Source: Streptomyces naganishii JCM 4654
GTDB lineage: Bacteria; Actinomycetota; Actinomycetes; Streptomycetales; Streptomycetaceae
DNA: 64,000 nt
Assembly: GCF_014650575.1 (NCBI RefSeq)
Contig: NZ_BMVF01000001.1
Span: 372,001 to 436,000, forward strand
Reading direction: 5' to 3'
The notes below the pieces were generated by a model. The model searched no databases. It was not told where the DNA came from and saw only the letters and a list, made by a program, of their open reading frames with translations. Positions 1 through 8,760 of this stretch are shown one piece after another. The translations under genes and the position numbers were made by a program. The first letter of the stretch is position 1, and the number at the start of each line of letters is the position of its first letter.

Positions 1-957
1 GGCGTCGCCGTGTCCGTCCCGGCCCTGTCCAAGAAGGACGAGGACGACCTGCGGTGGGCCCTGCACACCGGGTTCGACGTCATCGCGCTGTCCTTCGTGC
101 GCAGCGGACGCGACGTCCTCGACGTCCACCGCGTCATGGACGACCAGGGCCGTCGCCTCCCCGTCTGGGCGAAGATCGAGAAGCCGCAGGCGGTCGAGGC
201 CCTCGACGACATCGTCGCCGCCTTCGACGGGATCATGGTCGCCCGCGGCGACCTCGGCGTCGAGATGCCCCTGGAGCAGGTCCCCATCGTCCAGAAGCGC
301 GCGATCAAGCTGGCCAGGCGCAATGCCAAGCCGGTGATCGTCGCCACCCAGATGCTCGACTCCATGATCGGCAACTCGCGTCCGACGCGCGCGGAGGCCT
401 CGGACGTGGCCAACGCGGTCATCGACGGCACGGACGCGGTGACGCTGTCCGGCGAGACGAGCGTGGGCAAGTACCCCGTCGAGACCGTGCGCACCATGTC
501 CAAGATCGTCGCGGCCGCCGAGGAGGACATCCTCGCCAAGGGCCTCGCCCCGCTGACCGACCGCAACAAGCCCCGCACCCAGGGCGGCGCCGTCGCCCGC
601 GCGGCCGCCGAGATCGGCGACTTCCTCGGGGCCAGGTTCCTGGTCGCCTTCACCCAGTCGGGCGACACCGCCCGCCGCCTCTCCCGTTACCGCTCGCCCA
701 TCCCGCTCCTGGCCTTCACCCCGGAGCCGGCCACCCGCTCCCAGCTCAGCGCGACCTGGGGCGTGGAGACCTTCCTCGGCCCCCGGGTGAACTCCACGGA
801 CGCGATGGTCGCCCAGGTGGACGAACTCCTCCTCAGGTACGGCCGCTGCGAGAAGGGTGACGTGGTCGTCATCACGGCGGGCTCCCCTCCCGGGGTGGCC
901 GGCTCCACGAACATGGTCCGGGTCCACCACATCGGCGAGGACGACACCCCCAGGTAG
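1..957 (+). CDS. pyk: Pyruvate kinase, C-terminal 318 residues (5' end outside window)
   Basis: The reading frame is already open at base 1, so the gene starts upstream; the GTG at 10 is an internal valine codon. Pyruvate kinase converts phosphoenolpyruvate and ADP to pyruvate and ATP, the last step of glycolysis. The family signature around the catalytic lysine (PVWAKIEKPQAVEAL) is followed by VARGDLGVEMP, which supplies metal and substrate ligands, and ATQMLDSMI. After about residue 190 comes the C-terminal regulatory domain, ending in the typical GSPPGVAGSTNMVRVHHIGE. The end is intact and is followed by a strong hairpin terminator. Streptomycetes usually carry two pyk genes; which one this is cannot be told from the sequence. 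Confidence 0.97.
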   Translation, partial: GVAVSVPALSKKDEDDLRWALHTGFDVIALSFVRSGRDVLDVHRVMDDQGRRLPVWAKIEKPQAVEALDDIVAAFDGIMVARGDLGVEMPLEQVPIVQKRAIKLARRNAKPVIVATQMLDSMIGNSRPTRAEASDVANAVIDGTDAVTLSGETSVGKYPVETVRTMSKIVAAAEEDILAKGLAPLTDRNKPRTQGGAVARAAAEIGDFLGARFLVAFTQSGDTARRLSRYRSPIPLLAFTPEPATRSQLSATWGVETFLGPRVNSTDAMVAQVDELLLRYGRCEKGDVVVITAGSPPGVAGSTNMVRVHHIGEDDTPR

Positions 958-976
958 CGGCCGCTCGCGGCGGCAG

Positions 977-1026
977 GCAGCGAAAAGCGGAGGACCACGC
1001 GAACGTGGTCCTCCGCTTTTCGCTGC
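977..1026. terminator. Bidirectional terminator between pyk and tRNA-Leu
   Basis: A perfect 22-bp inverted repeat (977-998 and 1005-1026) surrounds a 6-nt loop. It lies 19 bp after the pyk stop and one base from the 3' end of the convergent tRNA gene, so the same hairpin can end both transcripts. No clear U-tract follows, as is common in Streptomyces. Confidence 0.9.
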
Positions 1027-1027
1027 G

Positions 1028-1110
1028 TGCCGGGTGCGGGATTCGAACCCGCAAGCCCTCACAGGCAGAGGTGTTTGAGACCTCCGTGTATACCGTTCCA
1101 CCAACCCGGC
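1028..1110 (-). tRNA. tRNA-Leu (anticodon CAA)
   Basis: On the minus strand a 7-bp acceptor stem (GCCGGGT with ACCCGGC), the TTCGAAT T-loop, a class II long variable arm and an anticodon stem-loop with loop CTCAAAC fold into a complete 83-nt tRNA-Leu reading UUG codons. CCA is not encoded. TACACT, a good -10 hexamer, lies 14 nt upstream of the 5' end. This is not bldA, which reads UUA. Confidence 0.95.
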
Positions 1111-1211
1111 CGGGCACTGCGGTGAGTGTACCGGGTGAGCCCGGGTGCTCGCCTCTGGGTAGGCTGCATAAGCAGCAGTACCTGCCCCGCCCTGGAACAA
1201 GGAGCGCCCCC

Positions 1212-1886
1212 GTGACCGCCGAGTCGCCGCAGCCCGTTGACGTGTCCGACGACGACAAGTCGCATGTGCCTCCGCTGACGACCCGTGTCGTCATCGCGGA
1301 GGACGAGGCGCTGATCCGGCTGGACCTCAAAGAGATGCTCGAGGAGGAGGGGTACGCCGTCGTCGGCGAGGCGGGCGACGGCGAGCGGGCCGTCGAACTC
1401 GCCCGGGAGCACCGGCCGGACCTCGTCATCCTCGACGTGAAGATGCCCAAGCTCGACGGGATCTCGGCGGCGGAGAAGATCGCCGAGGAGCGGATCGCGC
1501 CGGTGCTGATGCTGACCGCGTTCTCCCAGCGCGACCTGGTGGAGCGGGCGCGGGACGCCGGGGCGATGGCGTATCTGGTGAAGCCGTTCAGCAAGAGCGA
1601 CGTGGTGCCGGCGATCGAGATGGCGGTCTCGCGGTTCACGGAGCTGAAGGAGCTGGAGAAGGAGGTCGCGGACCTCTCGCAGCGGCTGGAGACGCGCAAG
1701 CTGGTGGACCGCGCGAAGTCGGTCCTGCAGACGGAGTACGGGCTGACGGAGCCGGCCGCGTTCCGGTGGATCCAGAAGACGTCGATGGACCGCCGCATGT
1801 CGATGCAGCAGGTCGCGGAGGCCGTCATCCAGGACAGCGAGGAGAAGAAGGCCGCGAAGGGCGGGGACAAGTCCGACAAGGGCTGA
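1212..1886 (+). CDS. pdtaR: PdtaR-type response regulator with ANTAR RNA-binding domain
   Basis: This 224-residue protein has an N-terminal receiver domain (VVIAEDEALIRLDLKEML, phospho-acceptor Asp in VILDVKMP, Lys in YLVKPFSKSD) joined by a coiled coil (ELKELEKEVADLSQRLE) to an ANTAR domain (AKSVLQTEYGLTEPAAFRWI then MSMQQVAEAVI). ANTAR regulators bind paired hairpins in nascent RNA and prevent termination; the actinobacterial PdtaR works with the sensor kinase PdtaS. GTG 1212 is chosen because AAGGAG lies 7 nt upstream; the frame is open further upstream but runs through the tRNA gene. No partner kinase is in the window. Confidence 0.93.
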   Translation: MTAESPQPVDVSDDDKSHVPPLTTRVVIAEDEALIRLDLKEMLEEEGYAVVGEAGDGERAVELAREHRPDLVILDVKMPKLDGISAAEKIAEERIAPVLMLTAFSQRDLVERARDAGAMAYLVKPFSKSDVVPAIEMAVSRFTELKELEKEVADLSQRLETRKLVDRAKSVLQTEYGLTEPAAFRWIQKTSMDRRMSMQQVAEAVIQDSEEKKAAKGGDKSDKG

Positions 1887-1905
1887 GTGCCGCCCGCACC
1901 GGTCC

Positions 1906-1950
1906 ACGCACGAGGGCCCGCACCCCTTCCGGGTGCGGGCCCTCGTGCGT
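1906..1950. terminator. Bidirectional terminator between pdtaR and livF
   Basis: A perfect 19-bp inverted repeat (1906-1924 and 1932-1950) with a 7-nt loop sits between the convergent stop codons of pdtaR and livF and can serve both. Confidence 0.9.
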
Positions 1951-1967
1951 CGTGCCTCGCTGGTCCT

Positions 1968-2684
1968 CTAGTCCTCGCCGAGGTAGGCCTTGCGGACGGA
2001 CTCGTCGTGCAGCAGGTCCTGCCCGGTGCCGGAGAGGACGATGTTGCCGACCTCCATCACATGGCCGTGGTCGGCCAGGGACAGGGCCGCCTGGGCGTTC
2101 TGCTCGACGAGCAGGATGGTGGTGCCCTGGGACTTCAGCTCCGCGATGGTGGCCATGATCTTCTGCATCATGATCGGGGAGAGGCCCATGGAGGGCTCGT
2201 CGAGCATGAGCAGCTTCGGCTGGGACATCAGGGCGCGGCCCATGGCGAGCATCTGCTGCTCACCGCCGGAGAGGGTGCCGGCCGCCTGCTTCCGCCGTTC
2301 GCCGAGGATCGGGAAGAGGTCGTAGGCGCGCTGGATGTCCTTCTCGATGCCGTCCCTGTCCTTGCGGAGGAAGGCGCCGAGGCGGAGGTTGTCCTCGATC
2401 GTCATGCGGGGGAAGATGTGCCGCCCCTCGGGGGAGTGCGCGAGGCCGAGGGAGACGATCTGGTGGGCGGGGATCTTCTTCAGGGACTTGCCGTCGAACT
2501 TGATCTGTCCGCCGACCGGCTTGAGGAGGCCGGAGAGCGTGCGCAGGGTGGTGGTCTTCCCGGCGCCGTTGGTGCCGATGAGGGTGACGACCTCCCCGGC
2601 GTCGACCTTGAAGGAGATGCCCTTCACGGCTTCGATCTTGCCGTAGGCGACGCGGAGGTCCTCGACCTCGAGGAGTGCGGTCAT
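1968..2684 (-). CDS. livF: Branched-chain amino-acid ABC transporter ATPase LivF
   Basis: This 238-residue cytoplasmic ATPase is one of the two nucleotide-binding subunits of the high-affinity leucine/isoleucine/valine importer. Visible motifs are Walker A GTNGAGKTTT, the ABC signature LSGGEQQ, Walker B LLMLDEPSMGL and the switch histidine region LLVEQN. Its length is standard for LivF. It is the last gene of the liv operon; its ATG overlaps the livG stop by 4 bp (ATGA), so translation is probably coupled. Confidence 0.96.
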   Translation of the reverse strand: MTALLEVEDLRVAYGKIEAVKGISFKVDAGEVVTLIGTNGAGKTTTLRTLSGLLKPVGGQIKFDGKSLKKIPAHQIVSLGLAHSPEGRHIFPRMTIEDNLRLGAFLRKDRDGIEKDIQRAYDLFPILGERRKQAAGTLSGGEQQMLAMGRALMSQPKLLMLDEPSMGLSPIMMQKIMATIAELKSQGTTILLVEQNAQAALSLADHGHVMEVGNIVLSGTGQDLLHDESVRKAYLGED

Positions 2685-3685
2685 CGGTCGTTCTCCTTTC
2701 CGGGCGCGGCGTCCGTCGTGGTGTCGGCGTCCGCGTCAGCCGTGGCGGCCTCGGCGTCCGCCGTTGTGGCGCCGGCTGCCGTGGCGTCGGCCTTTGAGGC
2801 CGTGGCGTCGGCCTCCGCGGCCGTGGCCTCGGCCTCGGCGACCTCGGCCGCCTCCGCGGCGCCGGGGGCGCCTTCGAAGGGCTCGCCGAGGTAGGCGGCG
2901 ACGACGCGCTCGTCACCCTGGACGGTGGCGCTGTCGCCCTCGATCAGCTTCTCGCCCTGGACGAGGACGGCGACGCGGTCGCAGAGGTTGAAGATGAACC
3001 GCATGTCGTGCTCGATGACCAGGACCGCGATGCCCATGTCGCGGATGGCGAAGACGAGTTCCTCGGTGGCGCGCGTCTCCTGCGGGTTCATGCCGGCCGT
3101 GGGCTCGTCCAGGAGGAGCAGCCCGGGCTCGCTGGCGAGGGCGCGGGCGATCTCGAGCTTGCGCTGCTCGCCGTAGGGCAGGTTCCGGGCGAGGTGCTCG
3201 GCCTTGCTGTCGAGGCCGACGAACTCCAGGAGCTCCATCGCGCGTGCCCGGGAGGCGGCCTCGGCCCTGTGGAAGCCGGGTCCGCGCAGGACGGCCGACC
3301 AGAAGCCCTCCTTGGTGCGGGTGTGCCGCCCCACGAGGACGTTCTCCAGGACGGTCATGTTGGCGAAGAGCCGGATGTTCTGGAAGGTGCGGGCGATGCC
3401 GGCCGCGGTGACCTTGAAGGACTTCGGCGGCAGGACGTTGCCCTTGTAGCGGACCTCGCCCTCGGTGGGGACGTAGAGGCCGGTGAGGCAGTTGAAGAAG
3501 GTCGTCTTGCCGGCGCCGTTGGGCCCGATCAGGCCCACGATCTCGCCGCTGTTGACGGTGAGGTCGACCCCGCGTACGGCGGTGAGGCCGCCGAAGCGCA
3601 TGGTGACGCCGCGCGCGTCGAGGACCCTCTCGCCGGGGACGCTGGCGCCCGGGGCGGTGTCCTTGGTGGTGGTTTCGGTGGTCAT
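2681..3685 (-). CDS. livG: Branched-chain amino-acid ABC transporter ATPase LivG
   Basis: This is the second ATPase of the liv importer: Walker A GPNGAGKTTF, signature LPYGEQRKLEIARAL, Walker B LLLLDEPTAGMNP and H-loop IEHDM. Canonical LivG proteins are about 255-290 residues; here about 65 extra C-terminal residues after YLGEPFEG are almost purely Ala, Glu, Asp and Thr with imperfect repeats (ADATA, ADADAD), presumably disordered. The start is 7 bp after the livM stop. Confidence 0.95.
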   Translation of the reverse strand: MTTETTTKDTAPGASVPGERVLDARGVTMRFGGLTAVRGVDLTVNSGEIVGLIGPNGAGKTTFFNCLTGLYVPTEGEVRYKGNVLPPKSFKVTAAGIARTFQNIRLFANMTVLENVLVGRHTRTKEGFWSAVLRGPGFHRAEAASRARAMELLEFVGLDSKAEHLARNLPYGEQRKLEIARALASEPGLLLLDEPTAGMNPQETRATEELVFAIRDMGIAVLVIEHDMRFIFNLCDRVAVLVQGEKLIEGDSATVQGDERVVAAYLGEPFEGAPGAAEAAEVAEAEATAAEADATASKADATAAGATTADAEAATADADADTTTDAAPGKENDR

Positions 3686-3692
3686 GGTGGTG

Positions 3693-5540
3693 TCAGGCCC
3701 CTGTCTTGCCGAGGACTGCGGGCGCTTCGGCCTCTTCGTGGAATTCGAGCTGGCGGCGCCGGTTGGGGATGAGGCCCTCGGGGCGGAACCGCATGAGGAG
3801 GATGAGCGCGACGCCGAAGGCGAAGAGCTGGTAGTCGCCGAGGAACTGGAGCTTGTTGGGGATGAGGAAGAGCAGCGCCGCGCCGATGAGCGGGCCGGCG
3901 ATGGTGCCCATGCCGCCGAGGACGACCGCGGCGAGCAGGAAGGCCGAGTTGGGCGGGATGGGACCGGCGAAGAGGTACTGCTCGGGGGTGACGGTGTAGG
4001 TCACGTGGGCCTGGACGGTGCCGGCGAGTCCGGCGAGCGAGGCGCCGACCGCGAAGGCGATCAGCTTGACGCGGAAGCCGTTGATGCCCATGGCGAGCGC
4101 GGCGGTCTCGTCCTCGCGGATGGCGACCCAGGCGCGTCCGATGCGGGAGTTGCCGCTGCGCCGGAAGACCAGCACGACCACGGCCGTGATGATGAGCATC
4201 AGGAAGAAGTAGTTGGCGAAGCGTCCGATGGAGAACCCGGCGACGTCGTGGACGGCGCCGAAGTCGAATCCGAGGATGTCGAGGTTCGGAATGGACGCGA
4301 TGCCGTTGGAGCCGTTGGTGATGTCCGGTCCGCTGGTGCCGTCGAGGTTGTTGGCGGTGATGCGGAAGATCTCTCCGAAACCGAGGGTGACGATGGCGAG
4401 GTAGTCGCCGCGCAGGCGGAGGGTGGGGGCGCCGATGAGGACGCCGAAGACCAGCGAGGCGAGCGCGCCGATGATGACCGCGGCCCAGAAGGGGAAGTGG
4501 ACGTGGAACGGCGAGTTGGGGGAGCCGCTGACGAGTGCGGCCGCGTAGGCGCCGACGCCGAGGAAGGCGACGTAACCGAGGTCGAGCAGGCCGGCGAGGC
4601 CGACGACGATGTTCAGGCCCAGGGCGACCGTGGCGAAGATCAGGATGTAGACGCCGAGGGTGGCGTACTGGTCGTCGGTCTGGGTGAAGGGGAAGAGCGC
4701 CGCCGCGATGAACGCGCCGAACACGGTGACGTTCTGGTGCCGCGCGGTGATCTGGGCGACGTGGGCGATCAGGCCGGCCTTGTTGAGGGCGGCGAAGCCG
4801 AAGCCGGCGAGGATCAGGAAGCCCACGAAGAGTTCGTCGTACTCGGTGCCGATGCCGTACGTGAAGACGGTCAGGCCCAGGGCGAGCGCGGCGACGATGA
4901 TGAGGATCTCGGCGTACGAGGGCAGCTTGCCGACGGGCTTGGGACTCTCGGCGGCGAAGGTGGCCTTGGTGGTGTTCCAGCCGTGGGCGAGGCTGTGCCG
5001 GAACTTCTCCCAGCCGGTGCTGTCGGGGTCGATCGGGTCGGGCTCGGGCCGCTCGAAGGGGAGCGCGAGGGCGCCCACGAGGGCGGCGAGCGAGGTCACC
5101 GCGACGACGTAGCCGCCGGGTTCGAGGTTGACGACGCCCCCGAGCTCCACGCTGATGGAGATCACCGTGTACCAGGCGGTGGCGAAGGTGGCCAGCGCGG
5201 CGAGCTTGACGGCCGCGTCGCCGCCGGACGGCACCAGCCAGCCGAGCCCCTTGACGTCGTAGGTCGCCAGGGCCAGCAGCGTGGTGACCGCGGCGCCGAT
5301 GAGGACGAGGACCTGAAGGCCGCCGGGGTAGCCGTAGACGGTGAGGTCGCCGGGGAAGTCGGAGGTCCAGGTCCAGGCGAGGAAGGTGGAGACGATCGTC
5401 AGGACGCCGGCGCCGGCGGCGAGGGCGCGCCCGGTCGCCGCGGGGATGCCGAACAGGCCGGAGGGCGAGGCGCCGGTGGAGGGGGCGCTCGGGGTCTCGG
5501 GGGTTTCGGGTGCGGTGGTCTGTGTGGTCATCGGTGTCAC
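3693..5540 (-). CDS. livM: Branched-chain amino-acid ABC transporter permease LivM, extended
   Basis: This inner-membrane permease forms the translocation pore with LivH. The canonical LivM core runs from about residue 270 (LGLNIVVGLAGLLDLG) to the end, including the EAA-like loop GRAWVAIREDETAALAMGIN. At 615 residues it is much longer than usual LivM proteins (roughly 320-430): the first 270 residues add about seven hydrophobic segments and a soluble stretch. The GTG at 5540 overlaps the livH stop (GTGA); an ATG three codons later (5531) is an alternative start. Confidence 0.93.
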   Translation of the reverse strand: MTPMTTQTTAPETPETPSAPSTGASPSGLFGIPAATGRALAAGAGVLTIVSTFLAWTWTSDFPGDLTVYGYPGGLQVLVLIGAAVTTLLALATYDVKGLGWLVPSGGDAAVKLAALATFATAWYTVISISVELGGVVNLEPGGYVVAVTSLAALVGALALPFERPEPDPIDPDSTGWEKFRHSLAHGWNTTKATFAAESPKPVGKLPSYAEILIIVAALALGLTVFTYGIGTEYDELFVGFLILAGFGFAALNKAGLIAHVAQITARHQNVTVFGAFIAAALFPFTQTDDQYATLGVYILIFATVALGLNIVVGLAGLLDLGYVAFLGVGAYAAALVSGSPNSPFHVHFPFWAAVIIGALASLVFGVLIGAPTLRLRGDYLAIVTLGFGEIFRITANNLDGTSGPDITNGSNGIASIPNLDILGFDFGAVHDVAGFSIGRFANYFFLMLIITAVVVLVFRRSGNSRIGRAWVAIREDETAALAMGINGFRVKLIAFAVGASLAGLAGTVQAHVTYTVTPEQYLFAGPIPPNSAFLLAAVVLGGMGTIAGPLIGAALLFLIPNKLQFLGDYQLFAFGVALILLMRFRPEGLIPNRRRQLEFHEEAEAPAVLGKTGA

Positions 5541-6469
5541 GCCCTGTCCGCGACGCGCTCGCCGAGCAGGCCCTGTGGCCTGAACAGCAGTACGAGGATG
5601 AGGAGTACGAACGCCCAGACGTCTGCCCAGGTCTGGCTGCCGAACTTGTCCATGCCGGGGATGTCGGAGATGTAGGCGGTGGCCAGGGTCTCGGCGATGC
5701 CGAGCACGACGCCGCCGATCATGGCTCCGTAGATGTTGCCGATACCGCCGAGGACGGCCGCGGTGAAGGCCTTCAGGCCGAGGATGAAGCCCATGCGGAA
5801 GTCGATCTGGCCGTACTTGAGGCCGTAGGCGACACCTCCGACGGCGGCGAAGGCGGCGCCGAGGGCGAAGGCGACCACGATGATGCGGTCGGTGTTGACG
5901 CCCATGAGCTTGGCGGTGTCCGGGTCCTGGGCGGTGGCCTGCATGCCGCGTCCGGTGCGGGTCTTCATGACGAAGTACGCGAGGACGGCCATGCTGATGG
6001 GCGCGGCGGCGAGGAGGAAGATGTCACCGGTCTGGATGGTGACGCTGCCGATGTGGAAGGGGCCGCCGGGGATCTGCGGGAACGTGCGCGCGGACTTGGC
6101 CTCGGGGTACCAGGCCCAGACCGCCTGCTGCAGCGCGAGGGAGAGACCGATGGCGGTGATGAGCGGCGCGAGGCGTGGCGCGGTGCGCAGCGGGCGGTAG
6201 GCGAACCGTTCCGCCCCCACGGCGACGAGCACGGAGACGATGACCGCCCCGATCAGCATGAGGGGGAGGGCCACCCACATGGAGGTGCCGTCGGGCAGGA
6301 TGTAGACGTAGACCGTGAGCGCGCCGAAGGCGCCGGTCATGAAGATCTCGCCGTGGGCGAAGTTGATGAGCTGGACGATGCCGTAGACCATTGTGTAGCC
6401 GATGGCGACCAGCCCGTACATGGATCCTAGTAGCAGGCCGTTGACCAGCTGCTGCGGCAGTTCGTTCAC
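5537..6469 (-). CDS. livH: Branched-chain amino-acid ABC transporter permease LivH
   Basis: This 310-residue, highly hydrophobic permease is the partner of LivM. It has the family N-terminus (LVNGLLLGSMYGLVAIGYTM, then IVQLINFAHGEIFM) and the EAA loop around RGMQATAQDPDTAKLMGVN. The GTG start has GGAGG 7 nt upstream. It follows the binding-protein gene after a gap that holds a hairpin, and it overlaps livM by 4 bp. Confidence 0.96.
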   Translation of the reverse strand: MNELPQQLVNGLLLGSMYGLVAIGYTMVYGIVQLINFAHGEIFMTGAFGALTVYVYILPDGTSMWVALPLMLIGAVIVSVLVAVGAERFAYRPLRTAPRLAPLITAIGLSLALQQAVWAWYPEAKSARTFPQIPGGPFHIGSVTIQTGDIFLLAAAPISMAVLAYFVMKTRTGRGMQATAQDPDTAKLMGVNTDRIIVVAFALGAAFAAVGGVAYGLKYGQIDFRMGFILGLKAFTAAVLGGIGNIYGAMIGGVVLGIAETLATAYISDIPGMDKFGSQTWADVWAFVLLILVLLFRPQGLLGERVADRA

Positions 6470-6523
6470 CGCATGTCCTCCGAGACTTTCGGAAACGTTC
6501 GACGGATGTGACCGGATGCGAGT

Positions 6524-6559
6524 CCGCGCGGGGCGCCAGTGGATCAGCGCCCCGCGCGG
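6524..6559 (-). terminator. Intra-operon hairpin between livJ and livH
   Basis: A perfect 13-bp GC-rich inverted repeat (6524-6536 and 6547-6559) with a 10-nt loop lies 22 bp after the livJ stop and before livH. It probably ends part of the transcripts, or protects the livJ 3' end, so that binding protein is made in excess over the permease. Confidence 0.7.
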
Positions 6560-6580
6560 CCTGTGGTGGTGCGGGAGGGG

Positions 6581-7810
6581 TCAGCCGGTGTAGGTGCCGG
6601 ACTTCTCCGCCGCCCATGCACCGTTCTTCACGGCGTACACGGTGAGCTGCTTGTTGGTGGCGTCACCGAACTCGTCGAAGGAGACCTTGCCGGTCACACC
6701 GTCGAAGGAGACGTTCTGCATGGCCGCGGTGACCTTGGCGCGGGCGTCGGAGGGGAGCTTGCCGCCGTTGTCGTCGACGACCTTCTTGACGGCCTCGATG
6801 ATCGCCCAGGCGGAGTCGTAGGAGTAGCCGCCGTAGGCCGCGTACTCGTCCTTGTAGCCGGCCGCCTTGTAGTCGGCGACGAACTGCTTGGCCGAGGGCA
6901 GGCTCTCGACCGGGGCGCCGACGGAGGTGGCGAGGTCGCCGGTGGAGTCGGCGCCGGCGAGCTTGATGAAGGTCGGGTCGTAGATGCCGTCGCCGCCGAC
7001 CAGCGGGATCTTGGAACCGGCCGCCTTGATCTGCTTGCTGAGCGGGCCGGCCTGCGGGTACTCGCCGCCGTAGTAGACGACGTCCGCGCCGGACTTCTTC
7101 ACCTCGGTGGCGATCGCCGAGAAGTCCTTGGCGTCGGGGTTGATGTGCTCGGTGCCGACGATCTGGCCGCCGAGCTTCTTGAACTCGTCGGTGAAGGTGC
7201 CGGCGAGGCCCGCGCCGTAGGTCTTCTTGTCGTCGATGACGAAGACCTTCTTCTTCTTGGCGTCGTTGTAGAGGTACTGCGCGGCGAACGGACCCTGGAT
7301 GGCGTCCGTGGTCGCCGTACGGAAGTACGACTTGTACGTGCGGACCTTCTTGGTGCGCCAGTCGGGGCCCTGGGTGAGGGAGGGACCGGTGTTGGCGGGG
7401 GAGACCTCGACCAGCTTGGCGTCGTCGAAGACCTTCTGCATCGACTCGGCGACCGAGGAGTTGAGGGGGCCCACGACGCCGAGGACGTTCTTGTCGGCGA
7501 CGAGGGCGGTGGCGTTCTGCTGGCCGGCGGAGGGCTGCGCCTGGTCGTCGCGGGCCTCGATCTTGAAGGTGACGCCCTTGACGTAGTTCTTCTTGTTGGC
7601 CGTCTTGGCGGCCAGGTCGGCGGAGTTCTTGATGCCGAGGCCGAGCGCGGACAGGTCACCCGTCAGCGGGGCGTCGACGCCGATGGTGACGGTGGTGCCA
7701 CCCTTTCCGGAGTCGGAGCCCTTGTCGCCGCCCCGGGAGCCGCAGGCGGTGAGGGTGAGGGCTCCCGCCGCCAGTGCGGCGGTGATGGCGATGAGAGAAC
7801 GTTGACGCAC
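6581..7810 (-). CDS. livJ: Branched-chain amino-acid substrate-binding lipoprotein
   Basis: This 409-residue extracellular solute receptor of the liv importer has a signal peptide (VRQRSLIAITAALAAGALT) and lipobox LTAC, so it is anchored by lipidation at the outer membrane face. A periplasmic-binding type I fold follows (VTIGVDAPLTGDLSALGLGI, then VLGVVGPLNSSVAESMQ). GTG 7810 is chosen because AAAGGA lies 6 nt upstream and it gives a proper signal peptide; a GTG seven codons upstream (7831) has no such site. It is the first gene of the liv operon. Confidence 0.95.
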   Translation of the reverse strand: MRQRSLIAITAALAAGALTLTACGSRGGDKGSDSGKGGTTVTIGVDAPLTGDLSALGLGIKNSADLAAKTANKKNYVKGVTFKIEARDDQAQPSAGQQNATALVADKNVLGVVGPLNSSVAESMQKVFDDAKLVEVSPANTGPSLTQGPDWRTKKVRTYKSYFRTATTDAIQGPFAAQYLYNDAKKKKVFVIDDKKTYGAGLAGTFTDEFKKLGGQIVGTEHINPDAKDFSAIATEVKKSGADVVYYGGEYPQAGPLSKQIKAAGSKIPLVGGDGIYDPTFIKLAGADSTGDLATSVGAPVESLPSAKQFVADYKAAGYKDEYAAYGGYSYDSAWAIIEAVKKVVDDNGGKLPSDARAKVTAAMQNVSFDGVTGKVSFDEFGDATNKQLTVYAVKNGAWAAEKSGTYTG

Positions 7811-8097
7811 GATCAGTCCTTTCCCTGGCACGGCCCTCCCCCCTGGAAGTGGCCGAGTCGAGCGCTGTGCCGAAGAGACTTTCCGACCGCGCCGTGACTG
7901 GCCGTGACTCTAAGCGCGTGCGGGGAAGGTCGAGGAGGGTCTGACCAAGGCTGTGACTCTCTTGTTATGACACGACGTAATGCAGAGCGGTACTCGGTGG
8001 GTGGAACAGCGGAATTCAGGCCGATTCGCCCCGTCCACATTCTGAGAACCCGCAGGACGGACCGCGCTGCGTTCAGGCGTCTCGGCGGTTTTGCTGA

Positions 8098-8760
8098 TTA
8101 CCGGAAATCGTTGCCACAGGCTACGTGCAGGCCGTCGGAGAGTGCGTGCGCATAGCGCGATCCGAGGATGTAACTGTGAACTTCGATTGCGCGCGTATTA
8201 CGCAGTGTTACGTCGAGGAAAGGCAGTCCGGCGCTCTCCGGCACTTTCCCGCATTCCGTCACCCGCATGGTGATGACGATCTTCCGGGCGGTGCCGGCCG
8301 CGATCCGCAGGGGCGGGAGCGGCTCGGGGGTGAGGGCGAGCCCGGCATACGGCTGGCTGATCCGGGTGACGGTGACCGGCGGGCCGGCCGACACGCTGAC
8401 CAGCACCGTGAGGCCGAAGCTCCGGGGCGCGGCGTCGCGCGGCGCGGGCGCGGGCTCGAGGTAGGCGACGTCCACCACTTGGGACGGGTACGGCGGGGGA
8501 GGGGCGGGTTCGGGTGCGGGGGGCGGGAGTTGGTGCGGCCGGGTGGCGTAGAGGTAGCCGCCGCCGGCGAGGAGGAGGGCGGCCGCGGTGGCGGCGAGGG
8601 CGGCGCGGCGGTGGCGCTCGTAACGGCTGACGAGGCCGCTCAACAAGGCCTCGCGGGGGCGGAGTCGGGGATCGCCGCCCGAGGCGGAGTCCGGGCCGGG
8701 GGTGTCCGACGCGCGTGTGCCCTCGCCCGGTTCGACCGGGCCGACGCCGCTCAACTCCAC
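8098..8760 (-). CDS. Membrane-anchored protein of unknown function
   Basis: This protein of about 220 residues has one N-terminal transmembrane segment (AALAATAAALLLAGGGYLYA, about residues 50-70), a Pro-rich linker and an extracellular C-terminal domain with alternating hydrophobic strands (FGLTVLVSVSAG, RKIVITMRVTECG, DVTLRNTRAIEVHSY) and two cysteines. I do not recognise the family. GTG 8760 overlaps the stop of the upstream lipoprotein gene by 10 bp and follows an AAGGGG tract, suggesting coupled expression. The first 45 residues are poorly conserved-looking and the start is uncertain. Confidence 0.75.
   Translation of the reverse strand: MELSGVGPVEPGEGTRASDTPGPDSASGGDPRLRPREALLSGLVSRYERHRRAALAATAAALLLAGGGYLYATRPHQLPPPAPEPAPPPPYPSQVVDVAYLEPAPAPRDAAPRSFGLTVLVSVSAGPPVTVTRISQPYAGLALTPEPLPPLRIAAGTARKIVITMRVTECGKVPESAGLPFLDVTLRNTRAIEVHSYILGSRYAHALSDGLHVACGNDFR

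Noticed and set aside
1005..1211. Upstream extension of the PdtaR gene
   Set aside because: The extension would run through the tRNA-Leu gene and terminator; GTG 1212 has a good ribosome binding site and fits the family.
3483..5675. A 730-codon open frame antisense to livM
   Set aside because: It yields Asp/Glu/Gly/Val-rich repetitive translation produced by the complement of a membrane-protein gene; no start site or domain.
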